Shown: piece by piece, positions 42,483 to 49,413 of the stretch
Numbering within the stretch: the first letter of the stretch is position 1
Layout: the number at the start of each line of letters is the position of its first letter
DNA from: Mycobacterium neglectum
GTDB lineage: Bacteria > Actinomycetota > Actinomycetes > Mycobacteriales > Mycobacteriaceae
DNA: 64,000 nucleotides
Direction of reading: 5' to 3'
Assembly (NCBI RefSeq): GCF_002591975.1
Contig: NZ_NVQE01000031.1
Location: 1 to 64,000, forward strand
Notes under the pieces: generated by a model
What the model saw: the letters and a program-made list of their open reading frames with translations, nothing else
What the model was told of the DNA's origin: nothing
The model's database searches: none
Position numbers and translations under genes: made by a program

Positions 42483-43220
42483 GTGGCAAGGCAGGCGACC
42501 GCCGAGAAACGTCCGCGGCGCGAACGCGGATCGATAAATCCCGACGACATCATCAAGGGTGCTTTCGAACTCGCCGAAGAAGTGGGCATCGACAACCTCT
42601 CCATGCCGCTGCTCGGTAAGCATCTCGGCGTCGGCGTGACCAGCATCTACTGGTACTTCCGCAAGAAGGACGATCTCCTCAACGCCATGACCGATCGGGC
42701 GCTGCGGCAGTACGTCTTCGCCACGCCCTACGTCGAGGCCAAGGACTGGCGCGAGACTCTGCGTAATCACGCGCGGTCGATGCGAAAGACATTCCTGGGC
42801 AACCCGATTCTGTGCGATTTGATTCTCATTCGCTCCGCTCTGAGTCCGCGTACTGCGCGGCTCGGCGTGCAGGAGGTCGAGAAAGCGATCGCCAGCCTGA
42901 CGGAGGCGGGCCTGTCCGCCGATGACGCCTTCGACACATACTCCGCGGTTTCGGTACACGTCCGCGGTTCGGTGGTGCTGCAACGCCTCCGCGAGAAGAA
43001 CCGGTCAACGGACGAAGGCCCCAGCGATATCGACGAAGCGATGGCCATCGACAGCGACTCGACGCCGCTGCTTGCTCTGGTCACCGAGAAGGGTCACCAT
43101 CTCGGCGCGGCCGATGAGAACAACTTCGAGTTTGGTCTCGAGTGCATCCTCGATCACGCCGGTCGGCTGATCGACGAGGCCAACAGCACGACCGCCAAGA
43201 AACCCGCGCGCAAACGCTAG
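42483..43220 (+). CDS. TetR-family regulator B, paralogue of regulator A
   Basis: The 245-residue repressor has an N-terminal RRERGSINPDDIIKGAFELA, then NLSMPLLGKHLGVGVTSIYW and YFRKKDDLLNAMTD. The recognition helix VGVTSIYWYFR matches regulator A (22668) exactly, and NPILCDLILIRS in the ligand domain is also shared. The C-terminus has a longer acidic insertion (about residues 175-215) and a Lys/Arg-rich tail. Start choice: GTG 42483 follows GGAGGT at 7-bp spacing, better than the ATG at 42468. Convergent hairpin 43220-43272 follows. It probably binds the same TACTGTAA-N3-TTACAGTA sites as A but senses a different ligand. Confidence 0.88.
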   Translation: MARQATAEKRPRRERGSINPDDIIKGAFELAEEVGIDNLSMPLLGKHLGVGVTSIYWYFRKKDDLLNAMTDRALRQYVFATPYVEAKDWRETLRNHARSMRKTFLGNPILCDLILIRSALSPRTARLGVQEVEKAIASLTEAGLSADDAFDTYSAVSVHVRGSVVLQRLREKNRSTDEGPSDIDEAMAIDSDSTPLLALVTEKGHHLGAADENNFEFGLECILDHAGRLIDEANSTTAKKPARKR

Positions 43221-43272
43221 CGATTTGCGGAGTTCTAGCCGCAGTCAGCGCGGCCGCGGCTCCACAAATCGC
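43220..43272. terminator. Hairpin between convergent TetR and thiolase genes
   Basis: GCGATTTGCGGAG (43220-43232) pairs with CTCCACAAATCGC (43260-43272) with one mismatch, around a GC-rich loop that contains a GCCGC/GCGGC stem. The outer GCGATTT ends recall the elements at 7969 and 23316. It probably terminates both genes. Confidence 0.65.
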
Positions 43273-43279
43273 ACGGGGT

Positions 43280-44455
43280 TTAGACCTCGATGACGACCGC
43301 GCCGCCCTGGCCACCGCCTGCGCACATCGCGGCGACACCGATGCCGCCACCGCGCCGCTGCAACTCGTAGATCAGCGTCGTCACCATGCGCGCACCCGAG
43401 GCGGCGATGGGATGGCCCAGGCTGCATCCACTTCCGGAGAAGTTGACCAGCTCCTCGTCGATGCCGTACTCGCGGCACGCCGCGATCGGCACCGAGGCGA
43501 ATGCTTCGTTGATCTCCCACAGCGTGACGTCGGACGGCTTCAGCCCGGCACGGCCGAGCACCTTGCCGATCACCTTCACTGCACCCAGCCCGCAGTCGCG
43601 AGCGGGGACACCCGCTGCGCCCCAAGCCTTCACGGTGGCCATCACGGAAAGATTGTTGGCGTCGGCATAACCGCGCTCGACGAGGGCGACGCCCGCAGCG
43701 GCGTCATTGGTACCGCTGCTGTTGCCCGCGGTGATCGAGAAGCCCTCGATCTCGGGATGCAGCACCTTGAGCCCGGCGAGCTTCTCGACGGTGGTGTCGC
43801 GGCGGGGATGCTCGTCCACGCTGAAATCCACCACTGACCCGTCGAACTGCTGGATCTTCATCGGGATGATCTCGTCGAGGAACTTGCCCGCATCCTGTGC
43901 GGCGACGGCCCGCTCATGCGACCTGGCGGCCCACGCGTCCATCTCCTCGCGGGTGATGCCCACCGATTGCGCGGTGTTCCATCCGACGGTGATCGACATG
44001 TCCTTGGTCGGCGCGTCGGGTGTCTCGACGTGCGTCGGCGGCATCCACCGCTCCTCGAACTTCAGCTCGGGGCCGGGGATTCGCCAGTTCGTCAGTGGGG
44101 TCATCGACAGGGACTGCACGCCGCCTGCGATCAGTACCCGCTCCATACCCGAGCCGATCTGCGCGGCCGCGTTGCCGATCGCGGTCAGGCTGCCTGCGCA
44201 GTGCCTGTTCACCGACTGGCCCGGAACGTGGTGCAGCCCAGTGGCGTCGGCGGCATAGCGTGCCAGATCCCCGCCACCGTAGTGCGATTCGGCGAAGATG
44301 ATGTCGTCGATGTCGGCGGGATCCACACCCGACCGGCGAACCACCTCGGGCAGCACCGTGGTGATCAGTGTCTCGGGCGGGGTGTTGACCAAAGTCCCCT
44401 TGAACGAACGGCCGATAGCCGTCCTGGCTGCACCGACGATGACGGGTGTGGACAT
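43280..44455 (-). CDS. Thiolase (acetyl-CoA acyltransferase)
   Basis: The 391-residue condensing enzyme has all three catalytic positions: Cys86 in NRHCAGS, His348 in GHPIAASG and Cys378 in CAGGGQGG. It is therefore a competent degradative or biosynthetic thiolase that cleaves 3-ketoacyl-CoA with CoA. The ATG at 44455 has GAGG 8 bp upstream; an ATG at 44479 without a ribosome site is less likely. The next gene upstream on the same strand is the crotonase at 44534, about 80 bp away. A weak TTTAC/GTAAC repeat lies in that gap. Confidence 0.92.
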   Translation of the reverse strand: MSTPVIVGAARTAIGRSFKGTLVNTPPETLITTVLPEVVRRSGVDPADIDDIIFAESHYGGGDLARYAADATGLHHVPGQSVNRHCAGSLTAIGNAAAQIGSGMERVLIAGGVQSLSMTPLTNWRIPGPELKFEERWMPPTHVETPDAPTKDMSITVGWNTAQSVGITREEMDAWAARSHERAVAAQDAGKFLDEIIPMKIQQFDGSVVDFSVDEHPRRDTTVEKLAGLKVLHPEIEGFSITAGNSSGTNDAAAGVALVERGYADANNLSVMATVKAWGAAGVPARDCGLGAVKVIGKVLGRAGLKPSDVTLWEINEAFASVPIAACREYGIDEELVNFSGSGCSLGHPIAASGARMVTTLIYELQRRGGGIGVAAMCAGGGQGGAVVIEV

Positions 44456-44533
44456 GTTTTCAACCTCGGGTTTCGGCATAGGTGACTTTACAAAAGTAAC
44501 AGATAGTGTTGCGTTGCCAGAAGGTGAGGGTGC

Positions 44534-45463
44534 TCACTCCGGCTCCGGAACGTAGAAGTGCTCGTCGCGCAGCCGGAACGCCTCCTTGGTGCCATGCTGC
44601 GCACGGGTCTTGACGAAGTTGAACTCACCGGGCGCGAACTGCAGGTTTGTCCCGTAGGCGTGGAACAGATAGCTGGCCACCTCCTCGCCCGCATACGCCT
44701 GGCTCTGTTCGACGAGGCGGAACGCTTCCTTGGCGATGACCACCCCGTCGGCAGGCATCTTCGCGGCCTTCTCCGCCCAGTACCGCGCCCGTGCGGTGAC
44801 CGAACCGGGGTCGCAGGTGTCGGTGAACACTCCCAGGTGTTCGACCGCGCCCGCGTCGATGATGTCGCCGGTGAGAAGGAGGCGCCGTGCCAACACGGGA
44901 CCGAGGCGGTGAAAGAACATGTGTAGGCTGCCCAGCGCCGGGCCGAGGAACCGGGTGGCGGGCATACCGATCTTGGTGTCGCGCCCGATCACGGAGATGT
45001 CGGTCATCAACGCCATCTCGAATCCTCCGCCGAGCGCGTAGCCGCTGATCTCCCCCACGGTGACTTTCGGGTAGCCCATCAGGTTGTGATAGAAGCCGAA
45101 CGACTTGCGATCGACGGTCAAGCGCCGCCGTTGACTGGGGCGACGTTTGGATCGAATCCTTGTCTCGTCTGTCTGCTCTTCGCGCAAGCGTCCCCCTGCA
45201 CTACGTGCGGGAGGTGCCCCCACATCGCCGTACCAGCCGTACGCGTTGTTCATGTCCGCGCCCGTGCTGAACACACCCTCGACGCCACGCAGCAGCACCA
45301 CCGTCAGATCGTCGTCCTCGGCCACCTGGTCGAGATATCGGCCGACGGTCTCGCGCATCGCCGCATCGTAGGAGTTGCGCCGGCTCGGGTTGTTGAACGC
45401 GATCGTGGCGATGCGCTTGTCGCGGTCAACGTCGAAAAGCACTCGGTCGTCGGTGGTCGTCAT
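44534..45463 (-). CDS. Crotonase-family protein with Arg-rich in-frame insertion
   Basis: This 309-residue protein has crotonase motifs (GVFSTGADMNNAY, GEISGYALGGGFEMALMTDISV) but is about 40-50 residues longer than usual. The extra segment between roughly residues 80 and 120 is basic (GGRLREEQTDETRIRSKRR followed by PSQRRRL) and is encoded partly by a stretch containing GGGAGGTGCCCCC, which resembles sequences I recall as dispersed in mycobacterial genomes. The catalytic halves on both sides stay in frame. It starts at ATG 45463, 11 bp after the GntR gene's stop, so it is likely in the GntR/thioesterase transcription unit. Confidence 0.83.
   Translation of the reverse strand: MTTTDDRVLFDVDRDKRIATIAFNNPSRRNSYDAAMRETVGRYLDQVAEDDDLTVVLLRGVEGVFSTGADMNNAYGWYGDVGAPPARSAGGRLREEQTDETRIRSKRRPSQRRRLTVDRKSFGFYHNLMGYPKVTVGEISGYALGGGFEMALMTDISVIGRDTKIGMPATRFLGPALGSLHMFFHRLGPVLARRLLLTGDIIDAGAVEHLGVFTDTCDPGSVTARARYWAEKAAKMPADGVVIAKEAFRLVEQSQAYAGEEVASYLFHAYGTNLQFAPGEFNFVKTRAQHGTKEAFRLRDEHFYVPEPE
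45174..45224. repeat. Possible dispersed-repeat insertion within a crotonase gene
   Basis: The block containing CCCCCTGCACTACGTGCGG and GGGAGGTGCCCCCAC has internal complementarity (GCAC/GTGC, GGGGGCAC/GTGCCCCC type arms) and interrupts the crotonase homology in frame. Its style matches short mycobacterial repeat insertions, but I cannot show a second copy in this window. Confidence 0.35.
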
Positions 45464-45473
45464 CGAAAGTCCT

Positions 45474-46241
45474 TCATTCGGCGTTGGAAATCAGTTTGGC
45501 CTCAATGGTTTTGTCCGCTCCGACCGCGAGCGTGTTGCGCCGCGCTGCGGACAGGTGGTGGTGCGCCAGCTTCACAGCACGCGCCTCATCGCCGTCACGA
45601 ATCGCGTCCAGCAGCCGTTGGTGATCGCGAAGCGCGGCCCGCATGGTCTTCTGTTTCATCGGATCACCTTCATCGCTCCACACCGAGGACTCGTGGGCCG
45701 ACCAGATGAGCTCCAGTGAGCCGATCAGCAGAATCATCGGCTCGTTTCCGCATCGGGACACCAGCGCCTCATGGAATCGCCGCGCGTTTGGCACGTAGCG
45801 CGCAAGATCGTCGAATTGCTCTGCCTGCGTTTTGATCTCCGCCTCGAGATACGGCACAACCTCGATCATCCGGTCTTCACGGGCGGCACACATGCCTGCG
45901 CAGATCGGCTCGAGATGCATCAACGCGCCACTCACGTCGGCGGGCTTGGCAGACCGCGTCTGCAACACCATGCTGATCATGTGCGCGGTGCGTTCGGCCG
46001 AGGGTGGATGTACGACCGCACCGCCCATGTTCCCGCGACGCACCGAGATCAACCCGTCGGTCTCGAGGATGTGAATGGCCTCGCGCAGCGCGGGCGGGCT
46101 GACTCCGAATTGGGCCAGCAGAGTGTCCTGCGACGGGAGCACGTCGCCTTCCTTGATGCGCCCGGACAAGATCTCGTCGCGTAGCCGGGACGCGACGATC
46201 TCGGCGACCCGGGGCTGACGTATGCGCTGCACGCTGGTCAT
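45474..46241 (-). CDS. GntR-family regulator, FadR/FCD type
   Basis: The 255-residue protein has an N-terminal winged helix (VAEIVASRLRDEILSGRIKEGDVLPSQ to GLISVRRG) and a helical FCD effector domain with the metal-binding His positions around RFHEALVSR and DHQRLLDAI. These regulators sense fatty acids, CoA esters or organic acids. The ATG at 46241 overlaps the thioesterase stop as TGATG. The divergent promoter beyond the thioesterase holds the palindrome with core CTTGTACAAG (46939-46960), of the TTGTACAA type bound by FadR-like proteins, so it likely controls this operon and the divergent crotonase series. Confidence 0.88.
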   Translation of the reverse strand: MTSVQRIRQPRVAEIVASRLRDEILSGRIKEGDVLPSQDTLLAQFGVSPPALREAIHILETDGLISVRRGNMGGAVVHPPSAERTAHMISMVLQTRSAKPADVSGALMHLEPICAGMCAAREDRMIEVVPYLEAEIKTQAEQFDDLARYVPNARRFHEALVSRCGNEPMILLIGSLELIWSAHESSVWSDEGDPMKQKTMRAALRDHQRLLDAIRDGDEARAVKLAHHHLSAARRNTLAVGADKTIEAKLISNAE

Positions 46242-46894
46242 CAGCCCTTGACCTGTCGGTGACCGAAATCGAAGACACTCAACTTGTCGGGCGACGAAGC
46301 CGCCGTGTTGAATTCGCCGACGCACAACACCTCGTCGCCGAGCAACAGCCGTGCCGTCGACGTGACCCGGCCGTCGGCTTCGGCACGTGCGACTTCGAAC
46401 GCGAGTTCAACCAGGACCGGAGTGGGCCGGCGAAACGTCACCGTGAGCGAGCGGGTCTTACCGGTGCGCCCCGAGGCACAACTCTGATGCTGGGTGATGC
46501 AGTCGAAGAACACCGCAAGGAAGCCGCCGTTGACCAGCCCCGGCGGCCCTTCGTACACCACGGGAAAGGTGACACGGCCGGACGCCGCGTCGGCATCGAG
46601 ATGGTCGAACGTGTAATCGGGAAAGCACGGGTTGTACGCCCCGACATCGAAGGCGTGATCGAGATACACCCGTTGGGTCTCGGTGCTTTGCGGCCCGATG
46701 CGAGGTGTCAGGTCGGGCGGTGCAGCGGGCGCCAGTTCCCGTTCCCACTCGGCGATCTGGGTGACGATGGCGTCGACGGTCGGGTGCTCGTGTTCCAGTG
46801 ACAGCAGCAGCCCGGTCAACCGGCGCATGGCCCCGGCGGCGGCCACCGTTTGCGGCAGCGGTTGCTCACCGAAACGGGGGGTGCCCTCGGCCAT
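46241..46894 (-). CDS. Hotdog-fold thioesterase
   Basis: This 217-residue protein has an N-terminal helical region and a C-terminal hotdog domain with YEGPPGLVNGGFLAVFFDCITQHQ and LTVTFRRPTPVLVELAFEVARAE. The loop GLVNGG is equivalent to the GxVHGG loop but has Asn in place of His, seen in some acyl-CoA thioesterases. It starts at ATG 46894 after AAAGG and is translationally coupled to the GntR gene. It is the first gene of an operon with the regulator and the crotonase at 44534, under the tandem operators at 46939-46980. Confidence 0.82.
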   Translation of the reverse strand: MAEGTPRFGEQPLPQTVAAAGAMRRLTGLLLSLEHEHPTVDAIVTQIAEWERELAPAAPPDLTPRIGPQSTETQRVYLDHAFDVGAYNPCFPDYTFDHLDADAASGRVTFPVVYEGPPGLVNGGFLAVFFDCITQHQSCASGRTGKTRSLTVTFRRPTPVLVELAFEVARAEADGRVTSTARLLLGDEVLCVGEFNTAASSPDKLSVFDFGHRQVKG

Positions 46895-46938
46895 GAGTTG
46901 CCTTTCGCCTGTCGACTGTTCCGTCAGGACGCTTTCCT

Positions 46939-46960
46939 TGCTAACTTGTACAAGATAGCA
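46939..46960. promoter_or_regulatory. Putative GntR/FadR-type operator
   Basis: A 22-bp near-perfect palindrome has outer arms TGCTA and TAGCA and core CTTGTACAAG; only one base pair breaks the symmetry. TTGTACAA-like cores are usual for FadR-type GntR proteins. It lies 45 bp from the thioesterase start and 46 bp from the divergent crotonase start. Confidence 0.7.
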
Positions 46961-46961
46961 A

Positions 46962-46980
46962 TACTGTATGCCTAACCGTA
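46962..46980. promoter_or_regulatory. Regulon operator, site 10 (degenerate), adjoining GntR site
   Basis: TACTGTATgccTAACCGTA matches the TACTGTAA-N3-TTACAGTA consensus at 13 of 16 arm positions and begins 2 bp after the GntR palindrome. The two sites together may integrate both regulators at this divergent promoter. Confidence 0.55.
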
Positions 46981-47005
46981 TATCGAGGGAAGGGCGGAGG
47001 CAACG

Positions 47006-47800
47006 GTGACTGACGACGGGACGGTAACGACCTCCCGGGCGGACGGCGTTCTGCATGTCACGCTCGATCGGCCGTCGCGGCGCAACTCGTTGAGCCCGCC
47101 GATGGTGGCCGCGTTCGTCGATGCGTTGACCGACGCCGCCACCGACGACTCACTTCGCGCCGTCCACATTCGCGGCGGCGGAAACGATTTCTGCGCGGGC
47201 GTCGACTGGGTCAGCGCCAACAGCGGCGACCGTCCCCGCACCGGCGATCTCGTACGCCGCGTTCCGCACGGCGCCCACCGCGTGATCGAACTCGTTCACT
47301 CGATCCACCTGCCCGTCGTGTGCAGCGTCCGCGGCTGGGCCGCCGGGCTGGGCTGCAATCTGGCGCTGGCCGCCGATTTCACCGTCGCAGGTGCGGATGC
47401 GGTGTTCTGGGAGCCGTTCCTGGACCGCGGTTTCAGCCCGGATTCGGGTTCGTCGTGGCTGCTCCCCCGGTTGGTCGGGTTGGCGCGGGCGAAGAGCATG
47501 CTGCTGCTGGGCGAGAAGGTCAGCGGATCCGACGCGGCGGACTGGGGTTTGATCCATCGTTGCGTAGACGATTCCGAAGTCGACGACATCGCGGCGGAAC
47601 TGTTGGCGCGGTTGGCCGCCGGCCCCACTGTCGCGATCGGACTCGCCAAACAGGCCATCCACTACGGGCAGCACGCGACGCTTCCGCAGACAATGGACCA
47701 GGAGTTGTTCAACCTGGAGCTGTCCTGTCGGACCAAGGATTTCAAAGAAGGACTCGCGGCGTTCCGCGAGAAGCGTGCGCCGGAGTTCGGTGGCCGGTGA
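47006..47800 (+). CDS. Enoyl-CoA hydratase/isomerase (crotonase) family protein
   Basis: The 264-residue crotonase has NDFCAGVDW and RGWAAGLGCNLALAADFTVA as oxyanion-hole segments and a C-terminus KEGLAAFREKRAPEFGG. The GTG at 47006 follows GCGGAGG. It is the first of three crotonases followed by three acyl-CoA synthetases in one plus-strand run ending at 53860, with gaps or overlaps of at most 21 bp. It sits directly behind the tandem operators 46939-46980. The specific reaction is not predictable. Confidence 0.88.
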   Translation: MTDDGTVTTSRADGVLHVTLDRPSRRNSLSPPMVAAFVDALTDAATDDSLRAVHIRGGGNDFCAGVDWVSANSGDRPRTGDLVRRVPHGAHRVIELVHSIHLPVVCSVRGWAAGLGCNLALAADFTVAGADAVFWEPFLDRGFSPDSGSSWLLPRLVGLARAKSMLLLGEKVSGSDAADWGLIHRCVDDSEVDDIAAELLARLAAGPTVAIGLAKQAIHYGQHATLPQTMDQELFNLELSCRTKDFKEGLAAFREKRAPEFGGR

Positions 47801-47821
47801 CCCAGACGGAAGGACTCCGCC

Positions 47822-48625
47822 ATGTCATATGACGACATCACCTACGAGGTCGACGGGCACAAGGCCACCATCACGCTGAATCGGCCGAACGCGCTCAATG
47901 CGCTCAGCCCACGCATGATCACCGAACTCCGCACCGCGTATGACGAAGCGGAGAACGACGACAACGTCTGGATTCTGATCGTGACCGGGACAGGGCGTGC
48001 GTTCTGCACGGGCGCCGATGTCGGCGAGATCCCCGAAGACGGACGGGTGGTCTACGAACGGCCGTACCTGTCCACCTATGACCAGTGGGAGGCACCGCAG
48101 GAGGGCACGCCGCCGTTCCGTCGTATGGCCAAGCCCGTGCTGGCCGCCATCAACGGGTTGTGTTGCGGCGCAGGACTGGACTGGATCACCACCGGTGACA
48201 TCGCCATCGCGTCGGAAAAGGCGACGTTCTTCGATCCGCATGTGAGCATCGGGTTGGTGGCGGGCCGGGAGATGGTGCGATTGGCCCGGGTGCTGCCACG
48301 CAACATCGCGCTCCGCATGGCGCTGATGGGCAAGCACGAACGGATGAGTGCCCAGCGGGCATATGAGCTAGGGATGATCAGCGAGGTTGTCGAACACGAC
48401 AAACTCCTCGAACGCGCCCACGAGATCGCTGACATCGTGAACTCGAATGCGCCGTTGGCAGTTCGGGGCACGCGCCTGGCTATCCACAAAACACTGGACC
48501 TGCCGCTGCACGAAGCCGAGATTCTGGCCGAGACCTTCCGCGAACGTGTGGTCCGCACCGAGGATGCCGACGAGGGCCCGAAGGCGTTCATGGAGAAGCG
48601 CGCGCCGAATTGGCAATGCCGATGA
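47822..48625 (+). CDS. Enoyl-CoA hydratase/isomerase (crotonase) family protein
   Basis: This 267-residue crotonase has GRAFCTGADVGEI and NGLCCGAGLDWITTGDIAIAS and the C-terminus GPKAFMEKRAPNWQCR. The Gly-rich oxyanion loop and chain length are standard. It starts at ATG 47822, 21 bp after the preceding crotonase, and its TGA overlaps the ATG of the next one (ATGA). It belongs to the crotonase/synthetase operon and may handle a specific double-bond position or ring-derived enoyl-CoA. Confidence 0.88.
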   Translation: MSYDDITYEVDGHKATITLNRPNALNALSPRMITELRTAYDEAENDDNVWILIVTGTGRAFCTGADVGEIPEDGRVVYERPYLSTYDQWEAPQEGTPPFRRMAKPVLAAINGLCCGAGLDWITTGDIAIASEKATFFDPHVSIGLVAGREMVRLARVLPRNIALRMALMGKHERMSAQRAYELGMISEVVEHDKLLERAHEIADIVNSNAPLAVRGTRLAIHKTLDLPLHEAEILAETFRERVVRTEDADEGPKAFMEKRAPNWQCR

Positions 48626-49413
48626 CGTCGCACAGCTTCGAGACAATCGCGCTTGACGTGGACCCGGACGACCACGTTGCCACGATCACGCTGAATAGGC
48701 CGGACTCGCTCAACTCGTTCAACCGGGCGATGTGCGAGGAGGTGTCCGAGGCCTGGCGGCTCGCCAAGCTCGACGATTCGGTGCATGCCGTGGTGGTGCG
48801 CGCCGCGGGCAGTCGGGCGTTCTCCGCGGGCCTGGACATCAAGTCGTCCTACGGTCAGCCCGACAACGTGTGGAATCACGAGGATCCGGGCGAGTACCTG
48901 AGCCCCAAGTGGCAGAAGGTGTGGAAGCCCGTCGTGTGCGCCGTGCAGGGTATGTGCACCGCGGGAGCCTTCTACTTCGTCAATGAATCAGATGTCGTGA
49001 TCTGCAGCGAGGACGCGACGTTCTTCGACTCGCACGTCAGCGCTGGCCTGGTATGCGCACTCGAGCCGGTCGGGCTGATGCGCCGCGTCGGTCTGGGTGA
49101 GACGCTGCGAATCGCGTTGATGGGCAACGACGAGCGGGTCAGCGCCGACACCGCTCTTCGGATCGGGCTGGTGACGGAGGTCGTCGCGCGCGAGGCGCTG
49201 TGGGCGCGCGCGCACGAGATCGCGGCGGCGATCGCGGCCAAACCGCCGACGGCCACCCAGGGCACCGTGAAGGCGATCTGGGAGTCACTGGACAAGCCGT
49301 ACCGCGCAGCCATGGAACAGAATCTGATCTACACAAGGTTGGGAAATCCGCTTGGACAGGCCGAGCTCGCCAGCCGCTCCCCCGGCGACAGGCCCACTCC
49401 GAGGCTGCGCTGA
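48622..49413 (+). CDS. Enoyl-CoA hydratase/isomerase (crotonase) family protein
   Basis: The 263-residue protein has SRAFSAGLDIKSSYG and QGMCTAGAFYFVNESDVVICSEDATFFDSHVS arranged as in crotonases. It differs from the other two in its C-terminus (SRSPGDRPTPRLR), which replaces the common EKRAP ending. I chose ATG 48622 because it overlaps the previous stop; TTG 48610 and ATG 48616 are in-frame alternatives. Its stop overlaps the synthetase ATG as TGATG. It is the third crotonase in the run. Confidence 0.87.
   Translation: MTSHSFETIALDVDPDDHVATITLNRPDSLNSFNRAMCEEVSEAWRLAKLDDSVHAVVVRAAGSRAFSAGLDIKSSYGQPDNVWNHEDPGEYLSPKWQKVWKPVVCAVQGMCTAGAFYFVNESDVVICSEDATFFDSHVSAGLVCALEPVGLMRRVGLGETLRIALMGNDERVSADTALRIGLVTEVVAREALWARAHEIAAAIAAKPPTATQGTVKAIWESLDKPYRAAMEQNLIYTRLGNPLGQAELASRSPGDRPTPRLR

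Noticed and set aside
44486-44500. TTTACaaaaGTAAC repeat upstream of the thiolase
   Set aside because: Short arms and no resemblance to the locus operator; could be chance.
20520-47000. KstR-like (AAC-N-GTT type) or KstR2-like (CAAG-N-CTTG type) steroid operators
   Set aside because: I saw no convincing examples in the promoters inspected, so I do not assign the locus to the known cholesterol regulons despite steroid-like enzymes.
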